NCBI GenBank assembly: GCA_030618975.1
Contig: JAUXCH010000215.1
Span: 1 to 7,718, forward strand
Direction: 5' to 3'
DNA length: 7,718 nucleotides
Source: Planctomycetia bacterium
GTDB taxonomy: Bacteria; Planctomycetota; PLA2; JAEUHO01
This document shows, piece by piece, positions 1 through 5,712 of the stretch (positions within the stretch are counted from its first letter, which is position 1; every line of letters begins with the position of its first letter). Position numbers and translations under genes: made by a program. The notes below the pieces were generated by a model. It worked only from the letters and a program-made list of their open reading frames with translations, was not told where the DNA came from and made no database searches.

Positions 1-484
1 CGAGCCGTCCCGCCTGCGCGTCCTCGGCGAGCCGACGCGCGGCGTCCGCGAGCTCCGACCTGCCACCGTAGTTCAGGGCGAGGCAGAGCCGGAGACCTCG
101 ATTCTGCCGCGTCAGGGCCTCGGTTTCGGCCAGCGCCGTCCGCACGGGCGCGGGCAGCCCGTGGATGCGGCCGATGGACGTCAAGCGCACGTCGTTGTCC
201 ATCAGCTCGGCGCGCTCCTCGACGAGGAAGTGCGCCAGGAGTTCCATGAGGAAGTCGACCTCCTCGGCGGGACGCCGCCAGTTCTCGGTCGAGAAGGCGT
301 ACAGCGTGAGCTGCTCGAGGCCGAGCCGGGCGGCGTGCCGCGTCACGGTGCGCACGCACTCGACGCCGGACTCGTGCCCCAGGATCCGCGGCATGCCCCG
401 GGCCTCCGCCCAACGGCCGTTGCCGTCCATGATGATGGCGACGTGGCGGGCGTCGCCCGGGTTCCTGGGATCCGGATGGGTCAC
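1..484 (-). CDS. uppS: Undecaprenyl diphosphate synthase (isoprenyl transferase), C-terminus cut by the window edge
   Basis: This cis-prenyltransferase condenses isopentenyl diphosphate units onto farnesyl diphosphate to make the C55 lipid carrier for peptidoglycan and other surface polymers; it is a cytosolic or peripheral membrane enzyme. The family signature HVAIIMDGNGRWA lies at residues 14-26, with Asp20 matching the Mg-binding catalytic Asp. LYAFSTENWRRP at about 61-72 and ALNYGGRSEL near the right end of the visible part are also characteristic. About 161 residues are present of a usual 230-250; the C-terminal part with the second substrate-binding Arg motif lies outside the window. 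I chose the GTG at 484 because AGGAGG (489-494) precedes it by 4 nt and no other start lies before the signature. It follows purA by 37 nt, so it is probably co-transcribed with it. Family assignment is secure; the exact product length (C55 or shorter) is inferred. Confidence 0.95.
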   Translation of the reverse strand, partial: MTHPDPRNPGDARHVAIIMDGNGRWAEARGMPRILGHESGVECVRTVTRHAARLGLEQLTLYAFSTENWRRPAEEVDFLMELLAHFLVEERAELMDNDVRLTSIGRIHGLPAPVRTALAETEALTRQNRGLRLCLALNYGGRSELADAARRLAEDAQAGRL

Positions 485-496
485 GCAGCCTCCTGC
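485..496 (-). promoter_or_regulatory. Ribosome binding site of uppS inside a small hairpin
   Basis: Read on the minus strand, the bases just before the GTG start are GCAGGAGGCTGC. GCAG and CTGC can pair as a 4-bp stem, which puts GAGG, the core of the AGGAGG ribosome binding site, in the loop. The site decides the uppS start. An alternative pairing of an upstream CTGCC (516-520) with GGCAG (493-497) would cover part of the site. The sequence is clear; any regulatory effect is speculative. Confidence 0.55.
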
Positions 497-521
497 CCGA
501 TGCCCCCTGCTGGGTGGCAGT

Positions 522-1835
522 CTAGGCGGAGACCGGGACGCCCCGAGCCGTCTCGATGACGCAGGCCCGCTCCGCGCCCACGCTGATGATCTCGATAGGG
601 ACGCCGAGCACGTCCTGGAGAGCGCGGACGTACGTGCGGGCCTCGGCCGGCAGGTCCTCGAAGCGGCGGACGTCCCCGATCTCGGCGGCCCAGCCGTCGT
701 AGGCCGAGTAGACGGGCCGGCAACGAGCCCAGTCGTCGGCGAGGGCCGGAGGAGCATCGATCCGGCACCCGTCGAGCTCGTAGGCCGTGCCCAGCTGCAG
801 TTGCTCGAGCCCCGACAGCACGTCGAGTTTCAAGAGCGCGACGGCGTCCACGCCCTGCGAGCGCACGGCGCGACGTGCCAGCACGCCGTCGAACCACCCG
901 CACTGCCGGGGCCGGCCCGTGGTGGCCCCGAACTCGCGGCCCTTGTCGGCGAGGTAGCGCCCCGCCGCCTCCTCGTCGCGCGTGGGAAAGGGCCCGGCGC
1001 CGACGCGTGTCGTGTACGCCTTCACGATGCCGAGTACGTGGTCGATGGCCTTGGGCGGCAGACCGGTGCCGGAGCCGACGGCTGACGGGCCGGTGTTGCT
1101 CGAGGTCACGAACGGATACGTGCCGTGATCCAGGTCGAGGCCGTGCCCCTGGGCACCTTCGAGAAGGATGTCGCGACCGGCCTCCCACGCGTCGAGGAGC
1201 CACTCCGTCGTGTCCGTGACGTAGGGCCGGATCCGCTCGGCCACCTCCTGCGCGTCTTCGAGGACCGTCTGCGGGTCCAGGGTGTCCAGCCCCGCGCGCT
1301 CGAGGATCTCGTTGCGGGCGACGACGTTGCCCAGCAGCCGGTCCCGGCTGGGCCGGCTGTCACGGCTGTCACGGAGCGCCAGCAGGTCGGCCACGCGCAG
1401 GCCGTCGCGCGTCGTCTTGTCGCCGTACGTCGGGCCGATGCCTCGACTGGTCGTACCGATCGCGGCGGCGCCACGCAGCTTCTCCATGGCCTGGTCCATC
1501 AGGCGGTGGTACGGCAGCACGACGTGGGCCCGGTCCGAGACCTTGAGTCGGTCGTCGAGGGAGATCCCCCGTCTCGCGAGGTCGTCGACCTCGTCCATGA
1601 GGACCCACGGATCGATCACGACGCCACCCGCGACGACGTTGACGGTCGACGACTGGATGACGCCCGACGGGAGCATGTGGAGGACGTACTTCTCGTCTCC
1701 CACGAGGACCGTGTGCCCCGCGTTCGCGCCGCCCTGGAATCGAACCACGACACCGGTGTTCGCGGCGAGAAGGTCGACGATGCGCCCCTTCCCCTCGTCA
1801 CCCCACTGCATGCCGAAGGCACAGATCACGGTCAT
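522..1835 (-). CDS. purA: Adenylosuccinate synthetase
   Basis: PurA catalyses GTP + IMP + aspartate to adenylosuccinate, the first committed step from IMP to AMP, in the cytosol. The 437-residue protein has the usual family length (430 or so). QWGDEGKG at 10-17 supplies catalytic Asp13, and GGANAGHTV at 35-43 supplies His41; both have the same numbering as in E. coli. Other family blocks are GIGPTYGDK (132-140), EGAQG (226-230), DHGTYPFVTSSNT (236-248), VKAYTTRVGAGPFPT (271-285), ATTGRPRQCGWFD (304-316) and the guanine-binding KLDVL (336-340). The C-terminal block usually read as GPDR is GAER here. ATG at 1835 is the family start; CAGGAG lies about 10 nt upstream. A short 9-bp tandem repeat lies near residues 157-164. 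The gene sits between carA and uppS on the same strand and ends in TAG. All catalytic residues I can check are intact. Confidence 0.98.
   Translation of the reverse strand: MTVICAFGMQWGDEGKGRIVDLLAANTGVVVRFQGGANAGHTVLVGDEKYVLHMLPSGVIQSSTVNVVAGGVVIDPWVLMDEVDDLARRGISLDDRLKVSDRAHVVLPYHRLMDQAMEKLRGAAAIGTTSRGIGPTYGDKTTRDGLRVADLLALRDSRDSRPSRDRLLGNVVARNEILERAGLDTLDPQTVLEDAQEVAERIRPYVTDTTEWLLDAWEAGRDILLEGAQGHGLDLDHGTYPFVTSSNTGPSAVGSGTGLPPKAIDHVLGIVKAYTTRVGAGPFPTRDEEAAGRYLADKGREFGATTGRPRQCGWFDGVLARRAVRSQGVDAVALLKLDVLSGLEQLQLGTAYELDGCRIDAPPALADDWARCRPVYSAYDGWAAEIGDVRRFEDLPAEARTYVRALQDVLGVPIEIISVGAERACVIETARGVPVSA
1345..1371. repeat. Short 9-bp tandem repeat inside purA
   Basis: Two exact copies of CGGCTGTCA (1354-1362 and 1363-1371) follow a degenerate third copy, CGGCTGGGC (1345-1353). 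On the coding strand they give Asp-Ser-Arg, Asp-Ser-Arg, Pro-Ser-Arg at about residues 156-164. The reading frame is kept. The segment lies in a variable stretch between the GLRVADLL block and the following helix, where PurA proteins differ in length. Confidence 0.75.
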
Positions 1836-1896
1836 GGAATCGCGGCTCCTGGTCGGCCAAGCGGGGAGTGTACCCCCAGGGGTACCGAACGATCGG
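1836..1896 (-). promoter_or_regulatory. carA-purA spacer: two inverted repeats and a -10-like box
   Basis: The 61-nt spacer holds a near-perfect palindrome, GTACCCC-CA-GGGGTAC (1870-1885, 7-bp arms, 2-nt spacer). Beside it is ACCGA-ACGA-TCGGT (1884-1897, 5-bp arms), which reaches into the carA stop codon. On the minus strand a TACACT box (1867-1872) in the context GGGTACACT overlaps the larger palindrome; a start near 1860 would give purA a short leader with the CAGGAG site. No good -35 hexamer is visible. Either an operator over a purA promoter or a hairpin between genes would fit. No T-run follows, so this is not a canonical intrinsic terminator. Confidence 0.45.
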
Positions 1897-3081
1897 TCAG
1901 GCCTCTTCGAGGCCGTCGGGGCACGAGAGGACCGCCTCGCCGGCGATCAGGCGCCGGAAGCGCATGAAGAGGTGCTGCGCGTCGTGGGGTCCCGGAGCGG
2001 CCTCGGGGTGGTACTGCACGCTGAAAGCCGCGAGATCCCCGCAGGCGATTCCCGCGTTCGTCATGTCGTTGAGATTCGTGTGCGTGGGTCCCCAGGGCGT
2101 GTCGGCGAGGCTGGCCGTGTCGACGGCGAACCCGTGGTTCTGGCTGGTGATCTCGATGGCGCCGGTGGCGTGGTCGCGGACCGGGTGGTTCGCGCCGCGG
2201 TGCCCGAACTTGAGCTTGTAGGTCCGTGCGCCGCCGGCCAGGCAAAGCAGCTGGTGGCCGAGGCAGATGCCGAAGAGCGGGACCTTGCCCATCAGCTTCC
2301 GGATCGTGTCGACGGCGTAGGTCACGGGTTCGGGATCGCCCGGTCCGTTCGACAGGAAGACGCCGTCGGGCTCCTGCGCCAGGATCTCCTCGGCCGACGC
2401 GGTGGCCGGCATCACCGTGGGTGCGAAGCCGTGCGCGACGAGCGAGCGGAGGATGTTGCGCTTCACGCCGAAGTCGAGCGCCACGATCCGGTACACGGGG
2501 TCCCACGGCTCGGTGGCTGCGTCGTCGCCTCGGGGGTCGCGTGTCCAGCGGGCCGGCCAGCCCTCGGTCCACGCGTACGGCTCGCTGCAGGTGACCCGCT
2601 GCACGAGATCCTGACCCGCCATGCTCGGCGCGGCCTTCGCCTTCGCTTCCAGGCTCCGTTCGTCCAGGTCCTCGGTGGAGAGGACGCCGTTCGAGGCGCC
2701 ACGAATGCGCAGGATGCGCGTCAGGCGGCGCGTGTCGATGCCCTCGATGCCCACCACCCCGGTGCGCTCGAACCAGGCGGCCAGGTCCTCCTCCGAGCGG
2801 AAGTTGCTCGCGCGCGGGCTGAGCTCGCGAACGATCAGCGCCTCGGCCCACGGGCGCGCCGCCTCGGCGTCTTCGGGATTCACGCCGTAGTTGCCGATGT
2901 GCGGGTAGGTCATGCACACGAGCTGCCCGGCGTAGGAGGGGTCGGTGGCGACCTCCTGGTAGCCGGTCATGGCGGTGTTGAACACGACCTCGCCGACGCG
3001 CTCTCCGGCGGCGCCGAAGGCGCGGCCGCGGAAGACGCTGCCGTCGGCGAGCACGAGCAAGGCGGGCGGTTGTTCGGGCAT
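1897..3081 (-). CDS. carA: Carbamoyl-phosphate synthase small (glutaminase) subunit
   Basis: CarA hydrolyses glutamine and channels ammonia to CarB, which makes carbamoyl phosphate for arginine and pyrimidine synthesis. The 394-residue product matches the family length (E. coli about 382). The N-terminal CPSase domain includes EVVFNTAMTGYQEVATDPSY at 31-50 and YPHIGNYGVN at 59-68. The C-terminal class I glutamine amidotransferase domain begins near residue 198 (ALDFGVKRNIL), with FLSNGPGDP (242-250), the nucleophile elbow GICLGHQ with Cys273, SQNHGFAVD (313-321) and SVQYHPE (354-360) with His358 and Glu360. The full triad is present. An in-frame start at 3120 exists, but ATG 3081 gives the normal N-terminus and the upstream extension reads through a G-rich non-coding tract. 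No ribosome binding site is visible. carB is not in the window. Confidence 0.97.
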   Translation of the reverse strand: MPEQPPALLVLADGSVFRGRAFGAAGERVGEVVFNTAMTGYQEVATDPSYAGQLVCMTYPHIGNYGVNPEDAEAARPWAEALIVRELSPRASNFRSEEDLAAWFERTGVVGIEGIDTRRLTRILRIRGASNGVLSTEDLDERSLEAKAKAAPSMAGQDLVQRVTCSEPYAWTEGWPARWTRDPRGDDAATEPWDPVYRIVALDFGVKRNILRSLVAHGFAPTVMPATASAEEILAQEPDGVFLSNGPGDPEPVTYAVDTIRKLMGKVPLFGICLGHQLLCLAGGARTYKLKFGHRGANHPVRDHATGAIEITSQNHGFAVDTASLADTPWGPTHTNLNDMTNAGIACGDLAAFSVQYHPEAAPGPHDAQHLFMRFRRLIAGEAVLSCPDGLEEA

Positions 3082-3127
3082 GGCGGGGCGCAGGGTACCC
3101 GCCCCCGCCCCCCCGCCCAATCCGGAA
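3082..3127 (-). promoter_or_regulatory. larB-carA spacer: G-quadruplex motif, hairpin and -10-like box
   Basis: On the minus (mRNA-sense) strand, positions 3118 to 3098 read as four G-runs of 3, 7, 5 and 3 separated by single C residues, a textbook G-quadruplex pattern with 1-nt loops. GGCGGGG within it (3103-3109) can also pair with CCCCGCC (3082-3088), which directly abuts the carA ATG, giving a 7-bp stem with a 14-nt loop; the two folds exclude each other. Between them lies the palindrome GGGTACCC (3093-3100), containing a TACCCT -10-like box (3092-3097) 10 nt before the ATG. No Shine-Dalgarno sequence is present. Promoter, attenuator or terminator roles are all possible; the sequence features are direct, the function is inferred. 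Confidence 0.5.
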
Positions 3128-3925
3128 TCAGCGAGGGGCGCCGGTCCGGTTGATCAGCGAAGCCACGTAGCCCGCGCCGAACCCGTTGTCGACGTTCACG
3201 ACCGTCACGTTCGGGGCGCACGCGTTCATCATGGCCAGCAACGCCGTCAGCCCTCCCAGGCTGAGCCCGTAGCCCACGCTCGTGGGCAGCGCGACGACGG
3301 GGACCGGGACGAGCCCCCCCACCACCGACGGCAGCGCGCCCTCCATGCCCGCCGCGACGACGACGACGCGCGCCTCCTGGAGGGTCGCGCGCTCGGAGAG
3401 CAGTCGGTGGAGGCCCGCCACCCCGACGTCGTAGAGGACGACCGGCGCCTCCCCCATCGCCTCGGCGGTGACGCGGGCCTCCTCGGCCACGGGCACGTCC
3501 GCGGTCCCGGCGGCCACGACGGCGATGCCCTTGCGGCCGGGGACCGGCTCGCCCCGCCGGACGGTGACCGCGCGCGCCCGCCGGTGGTGGACGGCCCCGG
3601 GCACCTCGGCCAGGAGCCGGGCCGCCTGCTCCTCGTCGAGGCGGGTGACGAGCAGCACGTCCGACTGGCCCAGGATCTCGTGGGCGATGGCGACGAGGTC
3701 CCCCGCCTCCTTGCCCTCGCCGAAGACGACCTCGGGGAAGCCGCACCGGACGGCCCGGTGGTGGTCCACGCGGGCCACGGGCGGCGCGCCGGGCGGCGTC
3801 CCGGCCCCGGACGGCGGCTCCGGGCTGCCGGGCAGCACCGCGGCGAGGCGGGCCGCGGCCCGGGCGACGTCGGTCTCGCCCCGGCGCACGGACTCCAGCA
3901 GGCGTTCGAGTTCCGGGCGATCCAT
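3128..3925 (-). CDS. larB: LarB, pyridinium-3,5-biscarboxylate mononucleotide synthase (nickel-pincer cofactor synthesis)
   Basis: LarB carboxylates the pyridinium ring of nicotinic acid adenine dinucleotide and cleaves its phosphoanhydride, the first step toward the nickel-pincer nucleotide cofactor of lactate racemase and related LarA enzymes. The 265-residue protein has an N-terminal helical part (MDRPELERLLESVRRGETD), the family block RCGFPEVVFGEGKEAGD at 60-76, and a C-terminal PurE-like domain from about 132. The latter carries AAGMEGALPSVVGGL (191-205), PTSVGYG (214-220) and NACAPNVTVVNVDNGFGAG (234-252). Cys236 aligns with the cysteine reported to form a substrate adduct in LarB. Length is near the usual 245-260, with a Pro/Gly-rich linker at 33-49. 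ATG 3925 is preceded in frame by a stop; its ribosome binding site is weak. larC, larE and larA are not in the window. Older annotation calls this family PurE-related, but it is not a purine enzyme. Confidence 0.93.
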   Translation of the reverse strand: MDRPELERLLESVRRGETDVARAAARLAAVLPGSPEPPSGAGTPPGAPPVARVDHHRAVRCGFPEVVFGEGKEAGDLVAIAHEILGQSDVLLVTRLDEEQAARLLAEVPGAVHHRRARAVTVRRGEPVPGRKGIAVVAAGTADVPVAEEARVTAEAMGEAPVVLYDVGVAGLHRLLSERATLQEARVVVVAAGMEGALPSVVGGLVPVPVVALPTSVGYGLSLGGLTALLAMMNACAPNVTVVNVDNGFGAGYVASLINRTGAPR

Positions 3926-3981
3926 GGGACATCATCCAACCACCACCTCGGCGGGCCGTCCACGCGGGTATCCTGCGGGCG
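3926..3981. promoter_or_regulatory. Divergent spacer between larB and the Lon-domain gene; -10 box for a leaderless start
   Basis: The 56-nt spacer must hold signals for both directions. On the plus strand, GGGTATCCT (3966-3974) contains TATCCT, a good -10 match, ending 7 nt before the ATG at 3982. Transcription would start at or next to the A of the ATG, so the message would be leaderless, which agrees with the absence of a ribosome binding site. On the minus strand I see no clear -10 box for larB; GAGGTGGTGG lies too far from its ATG to be a normal ribosome binding site. Confidence 0.5.
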
Positions 3982-4677
3982 ATGGCGACGCCCCCGCTCG
4001 ACCCCAAGGAGATCCTGGACGCGTTCGACGGAACGGCCCGGCTCTTCCCGCTCCCGTCCGTCGTCCTCTTCCCGGACGGCTTCGCGCCCCTCCACGTGTT
4101 CGAGGACCGCTACGTGGACATGGTCAAGGAGGCGATCCCCGCCGACGGGCTGATCGCGACCGCCCTCCTGAAGCCGGGCTACCTGGAGAGCTACGAGGGC
4201 ACGCCCCCGATCCACCGGGTGGTCTGCCTCGGGAAGATCCTGAGGCCCCGCACGCACCCGAACGGTCAGCTGGACCTGCTGCTCTACGGACTGGCCCGCG
4301 CGCGGATCACGGAGGAGATCCCCTCCCAGCCGTTCCGTCGCGCCCGCGTCGAGCTCCTGCAGGACGTGGTGCCGCCCGGCAACCACGAGGAGGTCGCGGC
4401 CCGCATGCGGCGGGCCCTCGACCTGATCCCGGGGCGTCAGCCCATGGTCTGGGGCCTGGGGCGCATGTCCGAGCAGCTTCGCGGCGTCGATGCCGCCCCC
4501 GGGCGCTACGCGGACGCCGTGGCGCACGCGAGCGACCTGCCGATGGAGGCCCTCTACGAGGTGCTCGCCGAGACCGACGTCCTCAGGCGCTTCGACCTGC
4601 TGATCCACCACCTGGAGACGCGGGCGGCGGAGGGCGCGCCGAAGGTGGTCGGCGGGGCCGATCCCCGGCTCAACTGA
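3982..4677 (+). CDS. Stand-alone Lon N-terminal (substrate-binding) domain protein
   Basis: This 231-residue protein consists of a single Lon substrate-binding (LON, PF02190-type) domain without the AAA+ ATPase or serine protease parts, so it cannot be a protease by itself. The opening LFPLPSVVLFPDGFAPLHVF at 21-40 followed by EDRY (41-44) is the domain signature. LGKILRP (83-89), the strand LDLLLYGLARARI (97-109) and FRRARVELL (118-126) follow, and the helical end PMEALYEVLAETDVLRRF (187-204) matches the helical bundle that closes the domain. No signal peptide or membrane segment is seen, so it should be cytosolic. Such proteins are widespread, and their role (adaptor, protein binding) is largely unknown. 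The ATG at 3982 fits a leaderless message. The gene is divergent from larB and convergent with the MauE/DoxX gene, with 1 nt between the stops. Family call is secure; function is not known. Confidence 0.9.
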   Translation: MATPPLDPKEILDAFDGTARLFPLPSVVLFPDGFAPLHVFEDRYVDMVKEAIPADGLIATALLKPGYLESYEGTPPIHRVVCLGKILRPRTHPNGQLDLLLYGLARARITEEIPSQPFRRARVELLQDVVPPGNHEEVAARMRRALDLIPGRQPMVWGLGRMSEQLRGVDAAPGRYADAVAHASDLPMEALYEVLAETDVLRRFDLLIHHLETRAAEGAPKVVGGADPRLN

Positions 4678-4700
4678 TCTACCGGCAGCCCTCGGGGATC
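4660..4700. terminator. Inverted repeat enclosing two convergent stop codons, possible bidirectional terminator
   Basis: GATCCCCG (4660-4667) and CGGGGATC (4693-4700) are perfect 8-bp inverted repeats separated by 25 nt. The loop contains both the TGA of the plus-strand gene (4675-4677) and the TAG of the minus-strand gene (4679-4681). Inner GGCT/AGCC pairing (4667-4670 with 4687-4690) could extend the stem. No T-run follows on either side, and both arms are coding, so this would be an atypical terminator if it is one. Confidence 0.4.
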
Positions 4701-5614
4701 TCCGGCGCCACGCTCTTCTCGTGGTCCTCGATCGTCATCGCCTCCTGCGCCCAGACGACGCAGCCGTCCCGGAGGACGAAGCCCGCGGGCGGGGTGACGA
4801 GCCAGGCGCCGTCGCCCGGCATCTCGACCACGTGCACGTGCTCGCCGATCGGCAGGTCGTGGACCTTGGGCTCCTCGTCGGGCTCGTCCGGAAGACGAAG
4901 CAGCACCACCGGCCGCTGACCGCCTTCCGCGACCGCGACGTACTCGAGCAGCTCGGCACACAGCTCGCACGTGTCGCGGTAGAAGATCCAGAGGCCGTCC
5001 TCGGGCAGGCCGTCGAGCTGGACACAGTGAGCGAACTCCCGCTCGTCGAGCCGCGTGCCCGGCCACTTCTCGAGCTCGACGTTGTACCAGCCTCGCCCGA
5101 TGAGGGGGTCGTCCTCGGTGGGACAGGCGGAGCGATCGAGCACCCACGGCAGCGGCACGACGGCCACGAGCAGCATGGCGAGGGCCAGCGCGTGGATGCC
5201 GTCCCGGCCGAGGCTCGCCCAGGGTCTGCTGACGAGCAGCAGCAGGATCAGCACGCTGTCGATGACGAGCATGAGAACGGGCGGCACCGTGATGGAAGAG
5301 CCGAGGCAACCGCACGACGCCTCGCCGTCGCGGATCTGCGTGATCAGCGCGACGTCGAAGAGAAGCAGCAGCGTCAGGAGCAGCAGCCACGCCCAGCGCG
5401 GCTTGAGCATCGCGAGGACGCCGACCGTGAGCTCGGCGGCGATCGCGATCTGGTAGGTGAGCACCAGGTCGAGCGGAAGCTGCTGCACGATGCGGGGCAG
5501 GTCGTACGGCGTGCCGAGGAAGAGCTTCAAGGCCGCGCCCACGAGGACCCAGAGCGCGCCGATGCGCGTGACGACGACGGCGAAGCCGCCCGGGACCCGT
5601 TCACCTGCGGCCAT
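4679..5614 (-). CDS. MauE/DoxX-type membrane protein fused to a thioredoxin-like domain
   Basis: The 311-residue product has five likely membrane helices (about 11-33, 47-70, 75-94, 110-129, 139-159). The MauE/DoxX character is shown by the TM layout and by the CGCLG motif at 101-105 in the loop before helix 4; many redox-associated MauE relatives carry CGC(F/L)G there. The part after 160 is soluble and resembles a thioredoxin or glutaredoxin fold: the strand LWIFYR is followed by DTCELCAELLEYV (214-226) with a CxxC at 216/219, and TPPAGFVLRDGCVVW (274-288) looks like the cis-Pro strand and following hairpin. Further cysteines are C164, C197, C285 and C310. Thiol-disulfide exchange across or at the membrane is the likely role; partner and substrate are unknown. 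ATG 5614 is preceded by GAGGAG with about 4 nt spacing; the frame stays open far upstream, but that part overlaps another gene. Confidence 0.82.
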   Translation of the reverse strand: MAAGERVPGGFAVVVTRIGALWVLVGAALKLFLGTPYDLPRIVQQLPLDLVLTYQIAIAAELTVGVLAMLKPRWAWLLLLTLLLLFDVALITQIRDGEASCGCLGSSITVPPVLMLVIDSVLILLLLVSRPWASLGRDGIHALALAMLLVAVVPLPWVLDRSACPTEDDPLIGRGWYNVELEKWPGTRLDEREFAHCVQLDGLPEDGLWIFYRDTCELCAELLEYVAVAEGGQRPVVLLRLPDEPDEEPKVHDLPIGEHVHVVEMPGDGAWLVTPPAGFVLRDGCVVWAQEAMTIEDHEKSVAPEIPEGCR

Positions 5615-5712
5615 GAAGCTCCTCGAGGGAAGAGGCCCACGACGCGACGCGGGCGAGCGGACAAGACTACACGCCGCGCGGGCAAGCCGCCCCGGGTTCC
5701 GCGTTCCGCGAC
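5615..5712 (-). promoter_or_regulatory. Spacer before the MauE/DoxX gene: ribosome binding site and weak -10 box
   Basis: The 98-nt gap after the ceramidase-like gene holds GAGGAG just before ATG 5614. On the minus strand a TAGTCT box (5664-5669) has -10 form, which would give a leader of roughly 43 nt, but no matching -35 is seen. A short direct repeat, CGCGGAACGCGGAAC, lies just after the upstream stop codon. No clear terminator is present, so read-through from the upstream gene is as likely as a separate promoter. Confidence 0.3.

Noticed and set aside
3082..3120. Upstream in-frame start for carA at 3120, adding 13 residues.
   Set aside because: The added residues (MGGGAGAGTLRPA) come from the G-rich spacer; CarA proteins normally begin close to the strand that starts at the 3081 ATG.
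1282..3153. 623-codon plus-strand open frame across purA and carA.
   Set aside because: It is antisense to two genes with all catalytic motifs intact, and its translation shows no domain.
3468..4919. 483-codon plus-strand open frame overlapping larB, the Lon-domain gene and the end of the MauE/DoxX gene.
   Set aside because: It is a shadow frame crossing three well-supported genes, with Arg/Pro/Ser-rich translation.
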